Assembly (NCBI RefSeq): GCF_037023725.1
Contig: NZ_CP146077.1
Coordinates: 5,080,744 to 5,144,743 of the forward strand
Direction: 5' to 3'
Source of the DNA: Pseudomonas bubulae
GTDB taxonomy: Bacteria; Pseudomonadota; Gammaproteobacteria; Pseudomonadales; Pseudomonadaceae
DNA length: 64,000 bases
Made by a program: the position numbers and the translations under genes. Below the pieces are notes generated by a model. It saw only the letters and a program-made list of their open reading frames with translations. It did no database searches and was not told the DNA's origin. Below, one piece after another: positions 25,815-33,577 of the stretch; positions within the stretch are counted from its first letter, which is position 1, and each line of letters opens with the position of its first letter.

Positions 25815-26770
25815 CCCACTAATTCAGCCAATCTCAGGCTGCCTCCAAAAGTGTCTGTCGGGCAGGCGACTTCAGGGCGAACCCCTTGCCAATGTGCCCG
25901 TTCAATAATTGTTTGCGCCCATTTGTAATGGGTCGCAGGCTCGCACATGGCGTCGTTGAACTTGAACACCGCAGGCGCCGCCTCACTCAATATTTGGCGT
26001 GCGCTGTTGAGATCTTCAAGGCTGACTTGCAACGCCCTGTGGATAACTGCAATTTGTGACGGGTGAATCGCAGTTTTCCCTACAAGCCCGTGAGCCATAT
26101 CCAGCGCCAGTTCCTGATCCAGCACGTGTGGCGTATTGAGCTGCTCGAACACCGGTGCGGTCAGGGCAAAACCTGCCGAGCCCATGATCCCGCACAACAT
26201 GGGAATCACATAGCTCATGGGCGTGCTGTACAGGGTCATGGTTTGTGGACGACGCAAACCCAGGCAGCCCATCAGGTCGTTGCCACCGATGCGCAGGGCA
26301 ATAATGCGCTCAGGCAACAGCTCCAGCATGGCGCTGCGCAGCTCTACCATGGCATTGGGCACAAAGACTTCCGGGGTTTCCAGAGTGGGCATCAGCATCA
26401 GGTCGTCGCGGGTCACCGCCTGCTGCCACTCGCGGATATTGCCCAGGCTGAGTTTGGGCACCACAAAACCGTCGACATGGCGCATCAGCGACCAATCATT
26501 AAGCACCGCTGCCATTGCCGCATCACGCGGGCGCACAAACAGGATCGGCCCCGCCGACGGGCGGCCACCACCGGCTTCGATGCCCAGCAGCAGATTCTTG
26601 AGGTTGTTCAGCCCCTGCTGCACGTCGATTTCGGCCACGGCGTCTTCCAGGCACACCACCAGCGAGCGTAAACCCTGGATCTTCTCGCCCAGCACCACAT
26701 CCAGAATATCGGAACGGGTGGCCGGCATATAAAGTGTGGCGCCCAAGGCATAGGCTGAATGCTTGATCAT
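25811..26770 (-). CDS. HpcH/HpaI (citrate lyase beta-like) family enzyme in the ter operon
   Basis: This 319-residue TIM-barrel protein of the CitE/HpcH family contains LYMPATRSDI, SLVVCLEDAV (acidic Mg2+ ligand), ALRIGGNDLM, and KTAIHPSQI near residue 235. Such enzymes cleave or form C-C bonds using CoA esters or 2-oxo acids. Ter-linked members form their own subgroup and are thought to build a carbon skeleton for the unidentified metabolite. Its ATG overlaps the StiP-like gene stop by one base, and its stop overlaps the next start by three. It is not near any citrate or hydroxyphenylacetate gene, so those ordinary roles are unlikely. Confidence 0.83.
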   Translation of the reverse strand: MIKHSAYALGATLYMPATRSDILDVVLGEKIQGLRSLVVCLEDAVAEIDVQQGLNNLKNLLLGIEAGGGRPSAGPILFVRPRDAAMAAVLNDWSLMRHVDGFVVPKLSLGNIREWQQAVTRDDLMLMPTLETPEVFVPNAMVELRSAMLELLPERIIALRIGGNDLMGCLGLRRPQTMTLYSTPMSYVIPMLCGIMGSAGFALTAPVFEQLNTPHVLDQELALDMAHGLVGKTAIHPSQIAVIHRALQVSLEDLNSARQILSEAAPAVFKFNDAMCEPATHYKWAQTIIERAHWQGVRPEVACPTDTFGGSLRLAELVG

Positions 26771-27864
26771 CAGCGAACACTCCTGATTACGGTCACAGCG
26801 CGATACGGCCCCAGTTCATCACCGACTTCCTGGACCTCGATATTGGCCTGGCGCGTCAGGTGCAACAGCAGTTGCACGTCCTGATCGTCAAGGTTGCGCA
26901 CCAGCACGTGGTCCGGTACCCGGCGCATCACGGCGCGGGTGGCCTCGGCGATCCCCGGTTTGACCCGGTTGGGGTTGGTCACCGCAAACCGCGTCGAGAT
27001 ACGTTCGACCGCGGCTACCGCCGAGTGTTGCAAGGCTGCGGCCTGCTCCAGTGTCCAGGGTTGCGCAGCGGCCAACGGGGCAAGCTGTGCCCGCTCGGTT
27101 TCGATGCTGTGGATAAAACTCATGGTCACGTCGTGTTCCGCCAAATGGTCATACACCACGCAACCATGCAGGCCCGGGGTTTGCGGCCAGATGGAACGAG
27201 AAACCAGCCCGGAAACCGTAGCCCCCAGAATGCCCGAGGGGATCAGCCAGTCTTCAGCGGACGCCGCCAGCCAGGCGCGGCCACAAGGGTCCGCCAACAC
27301 CACCAGGCGTGGGTCTGCCGGGAAACGCGAGTCTCCCGCCAGGCTGTCGCGGATCTGGCCGCTGATCGCGCCCTTGCCGGTCCAGCCATCGACAAACACG
27401 ATGTTTTCGGCACCGTGGCTCTTGATGATAGCTTCGAGTGCGACGTTGTCGATTCCACGGTCACGAATAATGCTGATGCCGTAATGCGCAGCCTCGCGCC
27501 CCAGATCAAGCAGCGCCCGGCGCAGCAGTACACCCAGCGGTAAACCGGCGCGCACAAAGGACACCAGCGCAATCGAGGGGCCGTTGTAGCGCTCATTCAA
27601 GGCCAGCGCCAGCGCCTGCACATCGGCCGCCATGCGCGCGCCATTTTGCGTCAGGGCACGCTGGTAAAGGCTTTTATGGGTGTCGGACGGCGCATGTTCC
27701 TGGCTGATCATCTCGGAGTAATGGCGTTGCCGGGTCTGGATCAGCCGCTCTTTTTCCTGCACGTCGGTGACTTCAATCTGTAGGGCGCGCAGTAAAAAGT
27801 GCACGTCATCGGCGTCATAGCTGCCACTGCCGACGGTTTCCAGGCCTACGAAAGCATTACTCAT
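26770..27864 (-). CDS. StiP-family cysteine protease with PELOTA-type RNA-binding domain
   Basis: This 364-residue protein matches the family annotated as cysteine protease StiP with a C-terminal PELOTA RNA-binding domain. The N-terminal part has LYQRALTQNG, ALVSFVRAGLPLGVLLRR and FVDGWTGKGAI, a Rossmann-like segment resembling a phosphoribosyltransferase fold. The C-terminal 90 residues (RVPDHVLVRNLDDQDVQLLLHL) fit the PELOTA domain. The start at 27864 overlaps the HAD gene end by 8 bp; a longer open frame to 28239 is only an out-of-frame reading of the HAD gene. Protease activity is a family annotation that I cannot confirm from a catalytic motif. Confidence 0.78.
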   Translation of the reverse strand: MSNAFVGLETVGSGSYDADDVHFLLRALQIEVTDVQEKERLIQTRQRHYSEMISQEHAPSDTHKSLYQRALTQNGARMAADVQALALALNERYNGPSIALVSFVRAGLPLGVLLRRALLDLGREAAHYGISIIRDRGIDNVALEAIIKSHGAENIVFVDGWTGKGAISGQIRDSLAGDSRFPADPRLVVLADPCGRAWLAASAEDWLIPSGILGATVSGLVSRSIWPQTPGLHGCVVYDHLAEHDVTMSFIHSIETERAQLAPLAAAQPWTLEQAAALQHSAVAAVERISTRFAVTNPNRVKPGIAEATRAVMRRVPDHVLVRNLDDQDVQLLLHLTRQANIEVQEVGDELGPYRAVTVIRSVR

Positions 27865-28615
27865 GGTCGACGCTCGCCAGCACATGAGCGGCCAACTGCC
27901 CGCGTTTGGGCGTGCCCCACCAGTCGCACTCGGCCATAAAGCCCAGGTCCGACACACTGTCACCGAAGCCCAGCAACGGGCGCTTGCCGTTGATCGCCTG
28001 ATCGCGGCGGATCCACTCACGTACCGCTTCACGCTTTTGCAGGGTGATGGGCAGAAACGCCAGGTTGTTGCCATTGCCGTGTACATACAGGCCATCGAGC
28101 AACCCGCGCGCCTTGACCTCGGCCAATACGACGAGCAGCGCTTCGTCGGTTTCGTTGTTGTGCTTGGTGACCACGTAATTGGCCAGGCCCTGCTCTTCAA
28201 CCACCCAGCCACGCAACGAAAAGCCAAGTTCGGCACCAATGGCCAGGGTTTGCTCGCTCAGTTGATGCAACCGGGTTTGCTCAAGGGCCAGTTCGTCGCA
28301 CATGCGCGCATGCCAGACCGGGTCCAGCGAGCCGTCAGGCTTGAGAATCACGCCGCCGTGGGCACACACCGCGCCGTGGACGAACGGCAATTGCACACGT
28401 TGATAGGCCTCGATGCTGCGCGCAGTTACGGGGACGACATCGCTGGTGGCCAGCAGCCATTCCACAAAGCTCTTTTGTGTTGCGCTCATAAAGCCGTTGG
28501 GCTGGCCGTCCACATCCAGGGTGGCGGCAAAGCGTGGCTCATCACCCATTTTGCGGGCGGTTTGAAACAGGGTGTCGTCCAGATCAACGAACACCAGAGG
28601 ACGATTACTGCTCAT
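27857..28615 (-). CDS. HAD superfamily hydrolase (Cof/trehalose-phosphatase-like)
   Basis: This 252-residue HAD phosphatase starts with motif I FVDLDDTLFQ (residue ~8), has motif II VVPVTARS near residue 58, and the C-terminal GFGDSVSDLGFM motif near 218, which is the type IIB arrangement. It would dephosphorylate a sugar- or nucleoside-like phosphate. ATG 28615 is within the upstream gene, whose stop is at 28605-28607, an 11-bp overlap that implies coupling. It and the HAD-IB enzyme give the locus two separate phosphatases. The substrate is unknown. Confidence 0.82.
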   Translation of the reverse strand: MSSNRPLVFVDLDDTLFQTARKMGDEPRFAATLDVDGQPNGFMSATQKSFVEWLLATSDVVPVTARSIEAYQRVQLPFVHGAVCAHGGVILKPDGSLDPVWHARMCDELALEQTRLHQLSEQTLAIGAELGFSLRGWVVEEQGLANYVVTKHNNETDEALLVVLAEVKARGLLDGLYVHGNGNNLAFLPITLQKREAVREWIRRDQAINGKRPLLGFGDSVSDLGFMAECDWWGTPKRGQLAAHVLASVDHE

Positions 28616-29741
28616 CAACGATTACCTGCGCATTCAACGCGCTAACCAGCGCCGGATCGACCGCAGCTGCCGGGGTTTCGCTGCAGATCAGCACCCGGTC
28701 GAACTGGCCGGGGGCGACGTTATAAAGAAAGTTGGGGATACCCAGGCCATAGTTATCCGAGAACGACAATGCATGATCGATGCAATGGCCCAAGGCAATG
28801 GGCGAGCGGCTGGTGGAGCTGAAGCGCACGTCGGCGCCCGCCCGCTCAAGGCGCTCGGCCAGCAGAAACGGGCGCCAGACAAATTCGCTGGTGCCGACCA
28901 CCAAGACCCGTTCACCTGGGGCGACCTGCAGATCGGGCGCCAGGGTATCAAGGTGTTCGCGAACGCCCATGCGCCCCCAGTCACGGCTGGCATCAAGTGC
29001 CCAATCGCCCTGGGCCACGCTGCCCACTTCGGGCATTTGAGGGAGCTCTGCGGTGGTATCTTCGTCGAACGTGTAGCGACCATCGAGCAAAGAGACGCTG
29101 CTGACATGATCGCCCATGGCCTTGCGCACAGCGTCCCGGGACCAGTCGGTCAGGGTCGTGGTGACAATACGCTCGACCGAGTTGAGCCCTGCTTCGGCCA
29201 GCGCCCGGGACAGATTGATAAAGGTATTGCCGGTAGAGGCTTCATCGTCCACCAGCACCAGCGAGCGGGCGTTGAGCATCATCTCGCGGGTGTGTGCGTC
29301 TTGCGGCAAATGCAGCAGATGCGAGCTGGCGTGACTGTGCTCTTCTTCAAAACGGGCAAACAGTTCACTGCCCGTAGGGTGGCGGCTGCTGCACAGGTAC
29401 AGGCTGTCATCACGGGTCTGGCTGAGCGCACGGTGCACGCCAGCACCCAGGCCAACGGCGGTTTCAGCCATGCCGATAACCAGCACCGGACCGGGCAGGT
29501 CGGCAGGGATTTTTGCAGCCAGGGCATTGAAGCTTTCCGCCATCAGTGACGGCCGTGCCGGGATATGACGCCCCAATACACGGGAAACGAATAAAAAGGC
29601 GCGCTTGGGGTTTCGGCGCTCGGCAAAATCGAAAAGTGCCTGTGGCTCAAAGGTCGATGCATTGACCTCTACCTCCAGACGACCGCGCTTGAGGTTTGCA
29701 TGCAATACCTTGGGTTCGGTCTTGGAATTACCGCTGTTCAT
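28605..29741 (-). CDS. Phosphoribosyltransferase with C-terminal TRSP domain
   Basis: This 378-residue protein has a phosphoribosyltransferase domain with the PRPP-binding loop LVLVDDEASTGNTF (residues ~157-170) and an upstream VLVIGMAETAVGLGAGV element. The C-terminal part (~230-378) contains RVLVVGTSEFVWRPFLLAERL and SFSDNYGLGIPNFLYNV, which fits the TRSP domain linked to such enzymes in Ter operons. The expected reaction is transfer of phosphoribose to a base-like acceptor. A 77-bp gap and a weak ribosome-binding region precede the ATG. Identity as a PRTase is firm; the acceptor is unknown. Confidence 0.83.
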   Translation of the reverse strand: MNSGNSKTEPKVLHANLKRGRLEVEVNASTFEPQALFDFAERRNPKRAFLFVSRVLGRHIPARPSLMAESFNALAAKIPADLPGPVLVIGMAETAVGLGAGVHRALSQTRDDSLYLCSSRHPTGSELFARFEEEHSHASSHLLHLPQDAHTREMMLNARSLVLVDDEASTGNTFINLSRALAEAGLNSVERIVTTTLTDWSRDAVRKAMGDHVSSVSLLDGRYTFDEDTTAELPQMPEVGSVAQGDWALDASRDWGRMGVREHLDTLAPDLQVAPGERVLVVGTSEFVWRPFLLAERLERAGADVRFSSTSRSPIALGHCIDHALSFSDNYGLGIPNFLYNVAPGQFDRVLICSETPAAAVDPALVSALNAQVIVDEQ

Positions 29742-29818
29742 TGATGTTTACTACCTGAACATACTGAAAAAATGGGGGACGATTAGGGAGACGGGGGGTT
29801 AAGACAAGTAAAAAATGG

Positions 29819-30961
29819 TTACTGAAGATGGCTGGCGTCAATCCGCCACAGTCCAGCCTGCGAAGCGCGTACCAACTCCGGCGTGCTCAACGAACGTTCA
29901 CTGCACCCGCGCCGGGCCGGTACACGGGCTGCCTCAAGGAACGCCAGTACCAGCGCCGACTTGACAGCAAAGTTCATGTTCTGCGCATCCGCCATGCTCG
30001 AGGTCACCAGGCCACTGACCAATCCTTGCGGGTCAAACACCGGGCTTCCGCTGGAGCCGGGCTGAATCGGTGCGGTGAACTGCATCAGGCTGGCATCGTC
30101 GCGAAGGCCAAACAGGCCCGAAACCACACCTTGGGAAACTTGCACGCCACCGCCTGCCAGCCCGGCGAGCGGAAACCCCAGGGTGACGACACTTTCGCCC
30201 AGCTCACAGCCCACGCCCTCACGAAAAGTCACCGGGTTCAAAGGGGGGGCACCAATGACCCGCAGCAAAGCGAGGTCGTTCTTGCGATCGACCACCACAG
30301 ACTCCGCCTTGTATCGACCCTCAAAGGACGTAATCGACAATTGCTCGAGGCCTTCAATGACATGGGCACAGGTCAAAATATGCTGGGTGCTTACGGCAAA
30401 ACCAGTACCTGTAGCCCCTTGGCGCGCAACGCTGTCGTCTGATGCCTCAGGTCTCATGCGTTGCGGATGACGATCATCCAGAGCCAGCCCCAGGCGTCGG
30501 GCAAACGCGCTCAAGCCGTAGGCGGACGCTTCGGCGAGTGCGCGGATTTTCCATTGATCGCTGCGTCGGTACACCTCGGCAATGACCATTGCGCCATCAC
30601 CGAACTCATCCAGTGCCAGACTGTGCTCGATCTGCTCACCGACCTTGAGCCGGAACTGGCCGAGTTCACGTAACGGACCCAGCGCGCCGAACACATAGAG
30701 CACCAGCAATACACGCTCACAATCTGCAGGCAATTGTTCCAGCACCAGGCTGAAGCGTGCCAGGCCGGCGGTGTCATGCCATGCCAGCCAGGGTTGCGGG
30801 GCGTGTATCAGCGCAGGCTCCCCGACGGGTTGGCGCTTGCCATCCACGGCCAGCAACGCCAGCCCCGCATAGTCACCCAATGCGCCCGCTCGCGAGCAGG
30901 TCAGGCTCATCTCACAACGCACAGATTCAAGGGCCGCATTGGCGCCCGGCATCAATATCAT
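29819..30961 (-). CDS. TerD domain fused to a trypsin-like serine protease
   Basis: This protein of about 380 residues has an N-terminal TerD-like domain (~1-165: MILMPGANAAL start, GAMVIAEVYRRSDQWKIRALAEASAYGLSAFARRLG end) followed by a trypsin-like protease domain (~195-345). The catalytic triad is visible: His in TCAHVI, Asp in RKNDLALL, and Ser in PGSSGSPVFD. No signal peptide is present, so it should act in the cytoplasm. ATG 30961 is preferred, with AGGGGAG 11 bp upstream; an earlier TTG at 30994 would add a short tail. It lies between the ATP-grasp and PRTase genes. The acidic calcium loop of TerD is largely missing in this copy. Confidence 0.85.
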   Translation of the reverse strand: MILMPGANAALESVRCEMSLTCSRAGALGDYAGLALLAVDGKRQPVGEPALIHAPQPWLAWHDTAGLARFSLVLEQLPADCERVLLVLYVFGALGPLRELGQFRLKVGEQIEHSLALDEFGDGAMVIAEVYRRSDQWKIRALAEASAYGLSAFARRLGLALDDRHPQRMRPEASDDSVARQGATGTGFAVSTQHILTCAHVIEGLEQLSITSFEGRYKAESVVVDRKNDLALLRVIGAPPLNPVTFREGVGCELGESVVTLGFPLAGLAGGGVQVSQGVVSGLFGLRDDASLMQFTAPIQPGSSGSPVFDPQGLVSGLVTSSMADAQNMNFAVKSALVLAFLEAARVPARRGCSERSLSTPELVRASQAGLWRIDASHLQ

Positions 30962-31001
30962 CGCTTGTGACTCCCCTGTGCCCGCGACAAACAAGAGCTG
31001 A

Positions 31002-32015
31002 TCACCTTAACAGCTCTTCTCCGCGAACCGGAACCACCACCGTGATTGCCTTGACCTGCACATTCTCGCGCCATGTACTGGCTGGCACGGGCAGGCCCAG
31101 GCGGCGTGCGGCAAAGATACCCGGCAGGTTGACTCCGGCTTCGCGGGTGTAGCCGATACCGCCAGAATAGCGCAGGTTGATCTCCAGCAAATGCGGCTGG
31201 CCTGCGGCATCATCCCGGGTCTGCACATTGACGATACCGTCGCACTTGAAGTGCCGCGCCGCCTTGATCGCCAGTTCGACCGCCGCACCGTCGCGCTCGA
31301 ATGTCTGCATCAGGCCCTGCTTGCGCCGCCCCACATAGGCCACGGCCTCGCCCGCCTCACAGACCATGTCCACCGAGCATTCGCTGCCGGGCATATAAGG
31401 CATCACCAGCAACGGTTGGGGCGCATCCGATTGACCGTAGGCCTGGGCAAACACCGCCGCATTGACTTCATGGGCGTCGGCATTGGCAAAACTGCGAAAC
31501 GGGTCCACGTTATCGGCCAAACGCCAAAAGCCCTGGCCGTAAATACCGCGCGTCGGTTTTACACACACCTGGCCGTCGCGGGCCAACTGGGCGTAAGCCG
31601 TCTCCAGTTCAGCCTGGGTGCTCACCGTCATCGCCGGTATGCACGCCAGCCCGGCCGCCAAGGCCTCACGGGTAAACGTCGACTTGTCGTCAACCCGCTC
31701 AAAGGTTTCCAGGTCCAGCGCCCCGGTAATCAATTGCAACCCGGCTGCTTCGAACTCGGCGCGGTGCGCTTCATATACCTGACCCACACGCCCGGCCAGC
31801 ACCACCTTGATCTGCCGGGCGCGGGCCTGCTCGATCACCCAGCCGATGCGCTCCTGATTGTCTTGCGGCTCCCGCCAGGCGACATCCGCCAATCCGGTGA
31901 TTTCAGGGCGATTTTGGCGGTGCGAGGCGAAAATTCGCACGGTGTCCGGCAGCGCCGCCCGGGCACCTGCAATCACATCGCGTTGGCTCGATTGCCCTTC
32001 AAGAAACCAGATCAT
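31002..32015 (-). CDS. ATP-grasp family ligase, first gene of the Ter locus
   Basis: This 337-residue protein has an ATP-grasp fold: the lysine-bearing VCVKPTRGIYGQGFW (near residue 170), the adenine-binding PLLVMPYMPGSECSVDMV (~225), and the Mg2+-binding LLEINLRYSGGIGYT (~285). It would join a carboxylate to an amine with ATP. ATG 32015 (MIWFLEG) is favoured because AAGGGA lies 7 bp upstream. It is the promoter-proximal gene, divergent from the porin. ATP-grasp enzymes of this type recur at the head of Ter-linked biosynthetic modules. The substrate is not known. Confidence 0.84.
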   Translation of the reverse strand: MIWFLEGQSSQRDVIAGARAALPDTVRIFASHRQNRPEITGLADVAWREPQDNQERIGWVIEQARARQIKVVLAGRVGQVYEAHRAEFEAAGLQLITGALDLETFERVDDKSTFTREALAAGLACIPAMTVSTQAELETAYAQLARDGQVCVKPTRGIYGQGFWRLADNVDPFRSFANADAHEVNAAVFAQAYGQSDAPQPLLVMPYMPGSECSVDMVCEAGEAVAYVGRRKQGLMQTFERDGAAVELAIKAARHFKCDGIVNVQTRDDAAGQPHLLEINLRYSGGIGYTREAGVNLPGIFAARRLGLPVPASTWRENVQVKAITVVVPVRGEELLR

Positions 32016-32191
32016 GAACATCCCTTGGTACGGATAAACGCGGGAGTCTAGCGGATGGCCGCTACCAACGCCCTTAGTCATTAGAGGGAGGTCGTGTAAC
32101 CAAATATGAAATTAATTAACTAAATAGTTCATAATGTGCGGCATCGTGTCGCGCCCCGTCGCCGACACTTCATATAAAGGAGCTTCTGTAG

Positions 32192-33487
32192 ATGTTTTTC
32201 TCTTCCCGCGCCCTGCTGAACACCAGCCTGTGCGGCGGCTTGTCATTGCTGGCCCTGACGCCTGCCTGCGTACTGGCCGACACCACCGACAACCTGATGA
32301 ACCGTTCGACCCTGACCGGCGACTGGGGCGGCGAGCGCCAAAAGCTGATCGACAAGGGCATCAAGCTGACCGGTGATTACAACTCCGAAACCTTCTCCAA
32401 CTTGCATGGCGGGATCAAGCACGGCACCCGCTACTCGCAACAAGTGCGTATCGGTGCCCAGTTCGACCTGAGCAAAATACTGGGTAGCGCCGATGCTGGC
32501 CTGGTGCAAATCACCGTCAATGATCGTCGCGGTCACAGCGCCTCCGAAGACCTCGTAGGCAACCGCCTGCCAATCCAGGAAAACGCCGGCGGCAACTACA
32601 CCCGCCTGTCCGAGTTCAGCTACCAGCGCACCCTGTTTTCCGAAGACCTGACCACCAAGGTTGGCTTTATGCCAATGGGCAACGACTTTGGCGGCATGCC
32701 GCTGTTGACCAGCTTCGTCAACGCCGGTTTCTGCGCGCATCCGCTGACGCAGTCCAATGGCAGCGGCTGGACCAACTACCCCACCGGCCACTGGGGCGGC
32801 GAACTGCGCTACACCGTCAGCCCGGCCCTGACCCTGCAAACCGCCGTGTTCCAGGTCAACCCCGAATACAACAGTCGCTCCTCCGAAGCCTTCAGCATGA
32901 CCACCAAAGGCACTACCGGAGCGATCATGCCGCTGGAAGCGATCTTCACCAACAACGCCTGGCTCAATGGCCAATACAAAGTGGGCTGGTACTACGACAC
33001 CTCCAATACCCGCAAGATTGGCAGCACGCAAAAAGCCAACAACCGCACCGGCGCCTATGTGCTGGTCGACCAGGCCATCTGGCGTGATGAGCAAGACCCC
33101 GAAAGCGTATTGCGCGCCTTTGGCCAGGCATCCAGCAGCAATGCCGCGACCTCGCCTATGCGCCACTGGTACTCGGTAGGCCTGGTCAAACAAAAGCCGT
33201 TTGCCAGCCGCCCCAAAGACAGCATCGCCTTTGCCTACGGCCGCGCCGTATTCAACTCGCGCTCCCGCGACGTGCAGGAAGCGGCAGCCAGCAGCCCGGA
33301 ACAGGCGGACATGATCGCCAGCCTGGACAGCGGCGAGCAGTTGCTGGAGCTCAACTACGGCGCGCAAGTCACGCCGTGGCTGCTGTTGCGCCCGGACCTG
33401 CAATACATCATCGAACCAGGGGCTTTCTACGGCGCCAAGCGCAGCAATGCGCTGGTCGCGGGGCTGCAGGTCAAGGCAACGTTCTGA
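32192..33487 (+). CDS. OprB-family carbohydrate porin
   Basis: This 431-residue outer-membrane porin of the carbohydrate-selective OprB family has a signal peptide ending CVLADTTD (about residue 30). It then has the family start LTGDWGGERQKLIDKGIKLTG and ends in the C-terminal aromatic residue of beta-barrels (VKATF). A GGAGCTTCTGTAG ribosome-binding region precedes the ATG. The barrel would admit sugars, classically glucose. No sugar ABC transporter or glk lies nearby, so this may be a second, broader porin and not the main OprB. It diverges from the Ter locus with 176 bp between them. Confidence 0.85.
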   Translation: MFFSSRALLNTSLCGGLSLLALTPACVLADTTDNLMNRSTLTGDWGGERQKLIDKGIKLTGDYNSETFSNLHGGIKHGTRYSQQVRIGAQFDLSKILGSADAGLVQITVNDRRGHSASEDLVGNRLPIQENAGGNYTRLSEFSYQRTLFSEDLTTKVGFMPMGNDFGGMPLLTSFVNAGFCAHPLTQSNGSGWTNYPTGHWGGELRYTVSPALTLQTAVFQVNPEYNSRSSEAFSMTTKGTTGAIMPLEAIFTNNAWLNGQYKVGWYYDTSNTRKIGSTQKANNRTGAYVLVDQAIWRDEQDPESVLRAFGQASSSNAATSPMRHWYSVGLVKQKPFASRPKDSIAFAYGRAVFNSRSRDVQEAAASSPEQADMIASLDSGEQLLELNYGAQVTPWLLLRPDLQYIIEPGAFYGAKRSNALVAGLQVKATF

Positions 33488-33503
33488 CACAACCGTTTGC
33501 GTA

Positions 33504-33539
33504 GCTTTCACAAAGCTTTAAGGTTTGCCCTCCTATACT
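33504..33539 (+). promoter_or_regulatory. Possible activator-dependent promoter of the ArnT-like gene
   Basis: GCTTTCAC (33504-33511) and GCTTTAAG (33515-33522) form an imperfect direct repeat one helical turn apart (11 bp). TATACT (33534-33539) is placed as a -10, with the second repeat over the -35 position. This layout fits a response regulator of the PmrA/ColR kind. The regulator identity is a guess. Confidence 0.4.
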
Positions 33540-33577
33540 CCAGGCAGTACTCCATTCGATTGCTGCCTGGTAGCCCA

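Noticed and set aside
27865..28239. 125-codon N-terminal extension of the StiP-like gene
   Set aside because: This is the HAD hydrolase gene read in another frame (Trp/Cys/Arg-rich). The real start is ATG 27864.
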